DNA of 64,000 nt, from NCBI GenBank assembly GCA_907163345.1, contig CAJQUN010000221.1, positions 124,001 through 188,000 of the forward strand. The letters run 5' to 3'. A program made the position numbers and the translations under genes. This document shows, one piece after another, positions 48,348 to 58,521 of this stretch. Below the pieces are notes generated by a model that saw only the letters and a list, made by a program, of their open reading frames with translations, was not told where the DNA came from and did no database searches. Origin of the DNA: Haberlea rhodopensis. Taxonomy: Eukaryota > Streptophyta > Magnoliopsida > Lamiales > Gesneriaceae. The stretch's first letter is position 1. The number at the start of each line of letters is the position of its first letter.

Positions 48348-49793
48348 CGGCAGAGATATTTCGTAAGCAGAATAATAATGGACTGCACATGGGCACTGTT
48401 TGTTATATTCTTGGTTATGGTGACAAGATTGGATAGTGTATGGTTCCCATCTCTTTTGACGCTTAAAGTTTTTGTTTGGAACTTTTGGAGTTGCACTGTT
48501 ATAATATTCCTCTTACTATACGCTTTTGGGGCGACTGTGAACAATCACTAGTTTGCTTTTCCGAATGTTTGATTGCAGCAATGTTCTTGGTTTGGATCTA
48601 AGTTAAAATATTACCTTCCAAATTATTTCGAATCTATCCGAAATGTTTTGTCGCGGCATGATTAATCAATTCAAATTCTGATTGTTGCATTTAAAGACAT
48701 ACTCTTGCAAATGCACTTCTGGAGTATAAAACGTCTACTGCAGAAAGAATTAAAAGCGTTCAACAGTTGGAAGAGGAGCTTGTATTGGCTTAATCCAGCT
48801 TTGCTCCATTAATCATTAAGAGGCAGAGTATACTTAGCTGTTCAGCATTTTTTATACAAAAGTAAGTTCTTCAATCCATGAACTTTTAGGAAGTAATGAT
48901 TTATTTCAAATAACTGTTGATTATATACAAATCACATTTGTTATTTTGATATTTTAAAAAGAAGTACGAGAATGCTAACACCCTTTTTGGTCATTGAGAT
49001 AATAACAAAAAATCATACATTGTGAGTTAAGACCTCAAGGCATGCTATATATAGGCTCGCTAGCAGTTTGGTCAAAAGTTTGAGTTGAATTTGGCTAACT
49101 TCAATGGCGACACAACTTGAGATCGAGTATTATCATCTTAAGTTCAAATGTTCTTCAATACAGATCATATAAGAGTTGATGTCGTTTAAATTATTATTTT
49201 ACATTTGATTTTTTAGCTGAAAATGACCTTTTTTAACAACGAAATATTAAACTTGAAGGGTAATTCTTGTCTACTTAACCCGAACTCATTGATGCTGAAA
49301 CAGTTGAACTGTTCTAAGCTGCTGTAGAATTTTGGATGACTTGGGAAGAGTCTTAAACATGGGTGGATCTTAATATCTCACTGGTCCGGGTGGAAACTGA
49401 CTTTTTACGTCAAAACTGTAGAATTGGGTTTAATGCACACTATGTTCTATGAGATTTGTTCTGCATGTTCAGTAATATTCTACAATGTTTCTCAAGAAAA
49501 AGTTATGATGACCGTTACATTGGTTAATTGGATTTTTATGGACAAAAATACATATAAACATGCATATATATTTACACCCACAACACACACACATATATGT
49601 GTGTGTATAGAATGCCCATCCGGTACAGAACCCTTAAATTTGGATATTCAAATTTGTTATAATATATTCACACAGAAGGAGTCCATAATATCTGCAGTTC
49701 TTGAGCTCCATATTTACCAAAGCCTTGAAAGTCCAAAAGCCTTCACATAAGCTTCATCCTTGGTGAAAAAACAGCCTTTACAATGTTGCAGTT
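48348..49793. other. intergenic space between convergent genes
   Basis: Holds the 3' UTR of the PTB gene (at least to about 48600) and that of the oppositely oriented PYL gene. The rest is AT-rich with no gene; a short CA/TG-rich patch lies near 49570-49608. Confidence 0.5.
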
Positions 49794-52700
49794 CTAGACA
49801 TTATCGATAGGCTCGGTCCTGTCCTGCACAGCAAGCCTCTCAGAAACATCAGCAAGTGATTTAAGATTACATTTGATCAACGCTTCAACAAAGAAGCAAG
49901 TTTCATCTTTTGTGTTTCCTTCAGGCACATCCACGACAAATGATTCAATCACCATTGTCCCAGGTCTCCCTTCAATTACTTCTGGATGAACAGATACAAT
50001 GGAAGAGTAGTTCTGGAAGAAACATAAAGACTGGATTAATTATGTGTTCACTCATGTTTACGTAAGGAGAAACAGTATAATTAGAACGACCTTATAATCT
50101 CGAGTCACTGACTATGATATGGTCATTGACCATAAGCTGCAGGCTATGCAAATTAATAATGGTTTAATACATGGTACCATGGCAGAAGTTATAAAATTTT
50201 GATTTGGCTTGATACCAAATCTGTACGTTTCTTTATTCTGATTTCTATTTTTCTAAAGGGATGATATTTGTATCTGTAGACACAACTGTTGGCCAATCTT
50301 GGTCCTTGTTGAATTTTCTCTCTCCTTTTTCTTGGACATGAAATATGTCCCAGGCTCCACAGCATACTTGTATTTTAGCAGCCTTTATCCAAACCCCACA
50401 ACAAGAGAAACGACAATTCAACTCCAACTTGTATTCATTGATATATTCAACATAGATGATGATAAGACATTTTTAGCAGGAGAGAGTTTGAAGATAACAT
50501 TGTGGTGGGCTTTAATGAAGAAAAGAGTTCCCATCGAGTATGTCAATATAATAATGGACATATAAGATGGATTAACATCCAATGTGAGAACATACAGTGG
50601 GGTGACAAGTGAGTTCTCGATCACTATTGGATTGCACCAAAGATCTGCGTTGAATCCTTTCCTGTTCGCCCTAGTGATGGATGAGATAACAAAGACATAT
50701 AAACAGAATTAACTTGGGCCATGTTTTTCGCCAACGATGTTGTGTTAATCGACGAGACCAGGGCAATGATAATTGAAAATTTGACTTATGGAGAGAGACC
50801 TTGGAATAAAAGAGTTTTAGATTGAGCAGGTCTAAAACGGAATACATGAAGTGCAAATTTAGTGGTCGTACCTTTCGGGATCCCCGTGTTGTAGCACTCG
50901 ATGGTCAAGAGGTATCGATGAGCACCGAGTTTCGATACCTAGGTTCTGTTATCCAAAAGGATGGAGAGATTGACAGTGACGTTACACACATGATTCAGGC
51001 GGACGGGTTGAAATGGAGAAACGCCACCAGAGTTCTAGTGATCGTAATATCCCGCTGTAATTGAAAGGAAAGTTTTATAGAACCGCGATTAGACCTGCAA
51101 TGTTGTATGGGACGGGATACTGGGCACCCAAAAGGAATCACACGAGTGTGTATGCTTCGTTGAATGTGTTGTAAGACCAGAAGAGGTAAAATAAGGAACG
51201 AAGATATTCGAGCTGAAGTAGGTGTAGCTTGTATAGAAGAGAAGATGCAAGAAAATCGCTTACATTGGTTTGGTCACGTACGACGTAGGCCCAGCAATGC
51301 ACCTATGCGTCGAGTGGAGTCCATGGATTTCGGTCATTTCACGAGAGCGAGAGGACGACCAAAGAAAATGTGGCTTGAAGTTATACGCAGAGACTTGAAG
51401 TTCAAGGGGATTAATGAGAATATTCTAACCGATAGAAGCGCTTGGAGAAGACTGACGCACGTGCCCGACCCGACGTAATTCTCTCTATTGTTCATATAGT
51501 TTACCCCAATTTATTGGGATTAAAGGTTTAATTGTTGTATTGTAGTTTAATTATGATTCATGAACCAAGTATGAGTCCCCATTCTTGGAATATTCAGATA
51601 AATATCTAGACTTTGCTATGAAAATCACAGGCTTCATAGCTTAACGATGAGCTAATGTTTAAGAAACTCAGACTGACACTATCCATCTAGATAATGTCAC
51701 AGACCACTCAATTAATCCCATCAAAGTGCAAGATAGAAGCAGAAAACTTAGAAAGCGATATGAAAACTAACTAGGAAGGAAATATTTATTTATGTAGCAT
51801 ACTCTGAGTCTGTGGTCTCCACCAATAATCCTGACACTAAGTATGTGCTCTTCATCATCAAGAATCTCCAATCTCTCCGTGCTGGTGGTGGCAGGAAGAC
51901 CAGACTTGACATCAACTTCCCTCAGACTCCCGATTTCAAGATTTCCTTGAGCAACACATCGGCTGACAAAAGGCTTGTACTTCTGTGGTTGATCAAATCT
52001 CCGCACCAGAGACCAAACCTAGCATGAAGAAACAATGTGCAATGCATCATTACAAATATAAAACCTCAATGCCGGGGCTTTCTTAAGTCATTTCATATAA
52101 ACCCTCGATGGCTCTCATAATTATAGCATGTCGAGGCCTTGCATACGAAAAAGTTGCAACCACCCAACGCATTCACCTCTCTAACCTCACAATAGAAACG
52201 ATCTTCCAACACACACATGCAACAATCGTTCATCCTCCAACAACCTCTAATGTATAGTTCCACAATATGTTTAGAAAGCACACAATGTTTTCAAAACAGT
52301 ATGCCCACTCATATACCAACCCGATGTGACAACTAGGTCCAAGAAAACCAAGTGCATCACGACCGGGCTAATCAGTTGCCACTTATGCAAGATCAATAAG
52401 CAAGCATACATGGAAACCTTGGAAAATTCCGGAGAAGAGGAGAAAAATTATTGTAAAATCTGGTAAGACATGAGGTTATCACTTCAAAGCATGTCAGGAA
52501 AACTACAAACTATAAAAAAAAACCTTACTTCAATAGCACCAGTATCTTTCATCAATAAGACTAAATTGTAAAAAGCATCGCGCATTTTAAATCTCCACAG
52601 CAGCCACACAGAAAATTAACAATACAGTTGTTTCCTATTTCCAGCCAAGAAGAACACAAAAACAAAAAGAAAAAGAAAGCATCAAAAGGAATGTAAATCA

Positions 52701-53055
52701 AACCCAAAAGGCTCCGGTCAAACCTTCCACCACAAACAGTAAAACTCTTAACTCAATCTAAAACGAGAAAATCTAAACTCGAAATCCTCATATCCACACA
52801 CATCCATCCATCCCCCAATCACAAGCCATCCACAAAACAGTAACCCCCAAAACATATACTAAATCACATACGCCTACACAAACCCAAACATAACAAAACC
52901 CAGCAAAAAATTGAAAAATATCATATTACGAGATGAATAGGAGCTTTAATATGCTTGATGAGAAAAGAATTGCATTGATTATCTCTAATCTCGTGCTGGT
53001 GGTGCTTCATTGTGTACTCTAACTCCGTTCCGCTCAATCCCTTCACGTTCATCAT
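49794..53055 (-). CDS. PYL: abscisic acid receptor, PYL8/PYL9 type
   Basis: Soluble START-fold abscisic acid receptor of the PYR/PYL/RCAR family, which on binding hormone inhibits clade A PP2C phosphatases (family knowledge). Exons by eye on the minus strand: 53055-52930 (42 codons), 52018-51803 (72), 50012-49794 (72 plus TAG). Introns are GT-AG and phase 0; the product is 186 residues, the usual length. Key motifs: NQCNSFLIKHIKAPIHL, VWSLVRRFDQPQKYKPF, the gate loop SGLPA, the latch HRL split from NYSS by the second intron, and the conserved ESFVVDVPEGNTKDETC and LKSLADVSERLAVQD. The start is the first of two consecutive Met codons. The 1.8-kb second intron carries a LINE fragment in the opposite orientation. 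The PYL8/9 subgroup is assigned from motif similarity only. Confidence 0.92.
50505..51540 (+). mobile_element. 5'-truncated RTE-type LINE fragment in PYL intron
   Basis: Translated pieces show a non-LTR reverse transcriptase: VPIEYVNIIMDI, an active-site-like FANDVVL (Asn in place of the first Asp of FADD), STEFRYLGSVIQKDG, LHWFGHVRRRP and RARGRPKKMW. Several stops and frameshifts separate them, so it is dead. The 3' end TTGGGATTAAAGGTTTAATTG resembles the tail of plant RTE elements (inference). It is antisense to the PYL gene. Confidence 0.75.
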
Positions 53056-55700
53056 CTTCGCCGGAATATTCGCCGCCAATAACCGGAATAAGTGGATTAT
53101 AATAGCCCCGGTACAGATTGTCGAACCGGTTGTTGAGTCAGGTGGATCGGCCTGAAGTGACCATCGTCATGTCGGAGTGTCATCGACGAAGCATTCTCAG
53201 ACGGAAGTATAAAAATCCGATCCTTTTTTTATTATACCTAAATTGCCCCTATTTATAGCTCGTTGAAAATATTTTGTTTTATAATTAATATTATATTATA
53301 TTTATTGTTATAGCTCAATTCTTTCGCACAAAATATCTCGATTCACGGTTTATTTTTAACTACCTCGTTGGGTAGTATCTCACGATAGTCATATCAATTA
53401 GATGAGTATATTTTCATTAATATTTGATGAGAATATATACATTCAATGAATAAATATACCACATAGATAGCAAAGACTAATTTTTGATTAATTGATTAGA
53501 ATAAACCAATTTTAGATTCAGAACTTCTTTGTATAATTTTTTCGAAACTAAAGCTTTAAAATAATAATAGTGATGGCAACATGATGGTTTGGGAAGAGTT
53601 TGGCCAAACTCAAAACCCACTCCGTTACAAAAAAAGATCTCAGACACTTCCCTCGCTCCAAAATTACCAGTCCTGCCTCGCCCCGGGAATCTGTTGGGTT
53701 AAACCCGCAAACGGGGTAGTATAGCAAAAAGAAAATCTTAAAAAGTTGAAAGCATTACCAAATTCACAAACATAATGCACATATGCAGGGGCGGGCGGCC
53801 CCCCAAAAAAAAAATTTTTGGAAAAATTTTTTTTACCATTATTGTTATAAAAAAAAAATTGTTTGCTCCCAATTTTTGTTTTTAATCCTTAAACTATATA
53901 AAAAAAATTCATCCCCCCAAAATTATTTTTTGGGTCCTTCCTTGCACACATGCATCTGCTGGCAATATTCATATGTGAACAAAGAAAATTAATTTGTGTA
54001 TCTGCAATTGAGAAAAGAGAAAAGATCGGTAAGAGGGAGAGAAATGGTGAGAGCTTCAAAAAAATTACAATTAGATGCATAGTGGTGCAGGTTCTGCAAA
54101 ATTCAATACCCACCCTCTTCAAAAACCTGTTGATCGGGTTCAGACCCGTCCCAGTACCCGTTGACTAGGTGTAGACTCGTCCCATATAAGATGAGTTTAA
54201 TACGGGCCCGGATCCCATTATCATTGTGACACCCGTACCTTTCATTACGCATGACACACATATATCTTTTATACACGTGTACATACATGAGGCATGTCGC
54301 CTAACATTTATCCTGTAAGGGCGTCACATCACTTATATACATACACATGACTGTGACTATAGCATTACTATAGTAAAATAATTAATTTGTTGCTGCGAAA
54401 ATTGTACATTCCTCTACAAGTTTTTGGCACAAAACTTGAGTTTGTATGACTTTTTGATATGTTTTCCCAAAGGAGTACTTGAAGAAACGAAAATGGAAGA
54501 TAATTCTGATAAGTTTCCTTCCTTTGACAATAGATAAATATGAATTTTATGTCATATTGCACTTTAGACCTTCAAGTCTCTAGGCTCTTACACTTAAGTT
54601 CCTCAACTTTGTATATTCATAATTTTAACCATATGCTCGATATGATGAAACCGACTCATTAGATTTCCATTCGTATCATAATTATCACTCAAGTTATGCA
54701 TTCAATAGATTCTAAAACCATATCACATATTGATAGATAAATGTCATATTCACAATTTACCGCACATTTATGCACAACAAATGCTCATATATGAATCATG
54801 ATAGTTATGCATGATCACGTAAATCATGTAAAAGTTTTGGGTCGTTACGATAATCCCTAATAATTAATGGAAAAAAACACATAAGGGAATATTTTGGATA
54901 TATTACACTTATCGACATGTCAAATATCGAAAAAACATAAAACCTCACATTTGAAACTAAAATCTTTTTAAGCCCTACGTTTTTTAAATCAGATATATTT
55001 GTCCCATTTACAGGGAATTTTATGGCTGATTTTTAAAAATATATATATATTTTTTTAAAATAGTTTTAAAATAACATTAGTTTTATATGAGATGTTATGT
55101 GCTTTTTCGGGCTTTTCATAGTGGGGCTATATATGCTATTTGGGCTAAATTAATTAAATAAAGTTAAAATGAATTTTTTTTAAAAAAATAAGATAATTAA
55201 GGTGAGGTTTAAGGAAGTAAAGTGAAACGTGGTTTGGGAACACATTTTTAAAAAACGTGTTTCCAAACCACGATTCTTGAATAATTTTTTTTTTACTAGA
55301 ATCGTGAATTCGATCCACGTTTTTTGAAAATATTTTTTTAAAAATTTTATAAAGAAACGTGGAGTTGATCCACGTTTCTTTATAAATTTATTTATTTAAA
55401 TATTTATTTAATTTGTTTTATAAAAAATGATTTTATTTTATAAATATTTTTTAGAATTTACGACAAGTTTAAAAATAAAAATCGTTTAAATGTGTGGACA
55501 AAATTTATAAATAATAGAGAAATAATTGATAATAGTTTTAATGATTAGATTATTTGAAACAATAGATAAACTTAAATATTTATTTATATTTCAGTAATTC
55601 AAATACAATATTATTCATTGAAACTCTAAATATTTCCTCCGGTCCTACAACCACGTCTGTGTATCTGTCTTTGTGGTCTTCTAGATGGCTCAGTCCGCAA
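53056..55700. other. upstream region of PYL gene, AT-rich intergenic
   Basis: Contains the PYL leader and promoter (no element pinpointed), a patch at 53784-53945 where GCGGCCCCCCAAAAAA folds against a C-rich copy (MITE-like), and two inverted repeats near 55228-55383. No gene recognised; the open frames are short and AT-driven. Confidence 0.45.
55228..55383. repeat. two hairpins built on ACGTGG words
   Basis: Hairpin 1 pairs 55228-55243 (CGTGGTTTGGGAACAC) with 55257-55272, with one mismatch. Hairpin 2 pairs 55349-55363 (ATAAAGAAACGTGGA) with 55369-55383 perfectly across a 5-base loop. A third GTGGATCGAATTCAC-like palindromic patch lies between them near 55302-55320. Confidence 0.8.
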
Positions 55701-55710
55701 CATTATTTGT

Positions 55711-56163
55711 TTATGTTTCGTCAAGTGTAATCCTGGCGATGGACTCACCAATATCATGATAGTGTGGAGTCAAGTCAGAGAATGCAACATGCGAGACATC
55801 AAATTTTGGACGTAATTGTGAAGAACCAGATACTCCAAGCATTAGATCAATATATGATAATCCACCAAATGGTTGGGTTGGAACCGGTATATATGGAGTA
55901 TATGGGGACGACTCTTCCTGGTTGGCAGTTTGGGGCACGTAGTAGTCAAAAGATGCTTCATCAAAGTGGAATGATGGACGATGCGATGTGGATGCACCAC
56001 CTGCATCAAATGTGCCAGTTGTAAAAGGAGGGATGTCATCGTGAGCATCTACTGGAGTATCGGAGCTAATTGATCGTCTTCTCCTCCGGGTCACCCCTAC
56101 CAAACTGCCGCATAACTCAACGATGCATTTCAACAATGGAATAATTTATCAATGGACATTGTG
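55711..56163 (-). pseudogene. C-terminal remnant, possible plant-mobile-domain-type protein
   Basis: A minus-strand open frame (56136-55711, 141 codons) rich in Ser, Pro, Thr and Tyr, with TQPFGGLSYIDLMLGVSG and LTPHYHD. In another frame just upstream, VMRQFG appears, a word I associate with plant mobile domain (MAIN-like) transposon proteins. The gypsy LTR at 56164 cuts off anything further upstream. Assignment is weak; it may be an unrelated repeat-derived frame. Confidence 0.35.
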
Positions 56164-56948
56164 TGTGACATCCCCGAAATGATTAATTGCTAATTGGCTT
56201 TAAATTGTGAGTACATGATTAATTATGTGGTAATTGATTATGTGTTGAGATTTATTTACCTTATGTGGAAATGCATGGCCATGTGGGTAGGGTGACCCGG
56301 GATTGCATTTCAGGGTGCATGTGGTGCATGTTGGGTAAATATTATGGGAAGCATGATTTATTTGCCTTGGTTAGCAATTTATGAGAAATCATGTGTTAAT
56401 TGATATTATGGTGCATTTTGAGTAAATGCTTTGAAAAATATCATGTTGGGGTGTTTTATACACCATGGAATTGTTTGGCATGCATTTTAATTTAAAACTC
56501 ACCTTTATACCCAACCCCACCCCATCCACTCATATTTTACTTTACCAAATTATCTCCAACACCCAAACCCTTCCCCTCTTCCCATATTTTCGAGTTCCAC
56601 CTTTGAGGTGAAGAGGAGACCTTGCAAACTTTGATTTGTGGAAGATTGTTGGGTGATTTGAGATCCCCAAGAGGTATGGGTACCTCATGTGTTAATTTTG
56701 CAAGGTTTTATTTGAGTTTGGTATGGTTTTAAATGGGTTTTGTTGGGTTGTTGTGGGTTTGGTTGTATGTTGGAACTTATACTTGTTTTGAAGAATATTT
56801 TGGTTAGATGTTGTATACTTGGGTATATAATGTTGTTTATTGTTGGTTTTGAGTAGTTGGGTATGGTTGTTGTTGAGTTATGTGGGTTTGTTTGGATTTG
56901 GGAAGGAGAAGGGTGAATAGTGCCCGAATCTTGATTTCCCGCAGCTCG

Positions 56949-57155
56949 GCGATCGATCGGCGTCCGCTCGCGATCGATCGCGAGCAGCAGGGCTGAGGCA
57001 GTAAGCCTCAGCGATCGATCGCGAGCTTGGCGCGATCGATCGGCGAGGCCGCGATCGATCGGCGCTAGCTCCGCGATCGATCGCGGATTGTTTAAAAATG
57101 TTGGGCGAGGCAGTGTGTTCTCGCGATCGATCGGGGCTTGATGGCGATCGATCGC
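56949..57155. repeat. cluster of eight GATCGATC palindromes in LTR
   Basis: Eight copies of CGATCGATCG with mostly GCG or CGG flanks; GAGGCAGT, the complement of ACTGCCTC seen in other subfamilies, occurs twice next to copies. Five copies are repeated in the right LTR before the window ends. Confidence 0.87.
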
Positions 57156-57311
57156 AAGACACCAAAATTAATGTTTTTGGGTGTTTTTGTGGGATTTTTG
57201 GTATTGGACTATTATTGGGTTCTAATATTGGTATTTGTGAATATGTAGAACCAACCCAGGTGGCAACGCAGCCAAGGAATTGAGGTCCAACCACATTCCA
57301 CATTTTGGAAA

Positions 57312-57365
57312 GGTACGTAGTGGACGTACGGGCACCCAACGGTAACATGTATTTTATATACTCAT
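57312..57365 (+). promoter_or_regulatory. inverted ACGT pair and TATA-like box of LTR
   Basis: GGTACGTAGTGGACGTACGG contains two ACGT cores as an inverted repeat, followed about 25 bases later by TGTATTTTATATACTC. The same inverted ACGT pair is present in the other three LTR subfamilies (near 3594, 5603, 12424 and 32576), so this is the best candidate for the core promoter. Confidence 0.55.
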
Positions 57366-57562
57366 TGATTATGCATTGTGGATGCGGGTATATATGTGGT
57401 ATTGCATAGTGGATGCATATACATGTTTATTTATGCCATATGAGGTATTGCATAGTGGATGCATATACATGGTAATTTATGCATATTGATGTTAGATGCA
57501 TATTATGATTATTGGATGCACATCCCATGAGTCGTGGTCATCCTTTGATGATTTTAATGCTT

Positions 57563-57753
57563 GCCGCTTTTTGTATTGGTTCCGCTAAATGTGAAGCGAG
57601 GGGTGGGAGCGCCGCATGTCACATTTGAGCGTGGTTGTCATATGGGGCGAGGAAAGGGTATTTGCCGCTCTCTGTGAAGCGAGGGGTGTGAGCGCCGCAT
57701 GTCCATTGTAGCGAGGTTATCCTATGCCGCCCATATGAATATAAGCGAGGGGC
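57563..57753 (+). repeat. CCGCT-loop-AGCGAGG modules in LTR
   Basis: Five modules of the form CCGC(T)-N(7-15)-(A)GCGAGG or GCGTGG. The first loop AAATGTGA is the exact complement of TCACATTT in the second module. Equivalent series: 5233-5420, 12054-12241, 32141-32271 and, more degenerate, 3278-3390. Confidence 0.75.
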
Positions 57754-58317
57754 ATTAAAATACACTGTGATGGACAGACTAGGGAATGGTGACCAATATG
57801 TGGTACAGTTGAGATGGTATATGATGTCATGACATGTTTTGGCCATTAAAAATAATCTGTTGATTATACTCATGAGTTGTGATACAGGGACAACCAAACG
57901 GGAAGCGTTTGAAATGCATGGAAAACAGGAAGTGTTTTATATTGATTATGCATTTACGCTTTATCTTCATATTGTGTTGAATATGAATGATTATTATTGC
58001 TCATGTTTGGGGGTTGTCCTTGTAGGTACCTTTTTGGCATGATAGCAAGCTTGAACGGGTTGAGGTGGTGAGCTTGTGAAGCATTCTTTTGAGGATTAAA
58101 GGACAGGATTATTTGGATAGTATCTACTCTAGGAGTAGTATAAAACTATAGATGAACATTCATTGATTGGAATGTAATTAATCCTTTTTGTAGTCCTTTA
58201 TTTTGGCATGTAAATGCTTAAGCTCATAGACTCAACATGTTCTTTATGCTCTGATTGGTTTATTTTAGCTCTATTATGCCTTTATTCCGCACTTAAGGAT
58301 TAGGGTCCTTACATTAG

Positions 58318-58329
58318 TGGTATCAGAGC
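58318..58329 (+). promoter_or_regulatory. primer-binding site (initiator tRNA-Met)
   Basis: TGGTATCAGAGC, four bases after the LTR end, followed by AGTGGTTAGAG as in the minus-strand gypsy element. Confidence 0.88.
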
Positions 58330-58521
58330 AGTGGTTAGAGAACCCGGGAACGAGTGAAGGGTAGCCTTACAGGTTTGGCTAGGTGCTTACATTTGAAGCA
58401 TGTTTATGCATGTGGTGCATATTAGTGTATATTTGGTTATACTAACATGCTTATATCACTCCTGTTATCTAACGACATGTTATATATTGCTTTGGATTGT
58501 TGTTAACATTTGTGTTACAGC

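Larger units (their letters stand above)
56164..58313 (+). mobile_element. 5' LTR of plus-strand gypsy element (subfamily 4)
   Basis: It is 2150 bp, from TGTGACATCCCCGAAATG to TTAGGGTCCTTACA, flanked on the left by TTGTG (56159-56163); the matching TSD lies beyond the window. The copy at 63098-64000 differs at only two of 903 comparable bases. Shared modules are a GATC cluster (56949-57155), an inverted ACGT pair with a TATA-like stretch (57312-57365) and CCGCT-type repeats (57563-57753). Confidence 0.92.

Noticed and set aside
49424..49750. A 108-codon plus-strand frame between the two host genes.
   Set aside because: No domain, low complexity (CA/TG repeats), and it lies in the likely 3' flank of the PYL gene.
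53784..53960. C-rich and A-rich foldback patch near GGGGCGGGCGGCC considered as a MITE.
   Set aside because: I could not define both ends or a target-site duplication, so I mention it only as part of the intergenic region.
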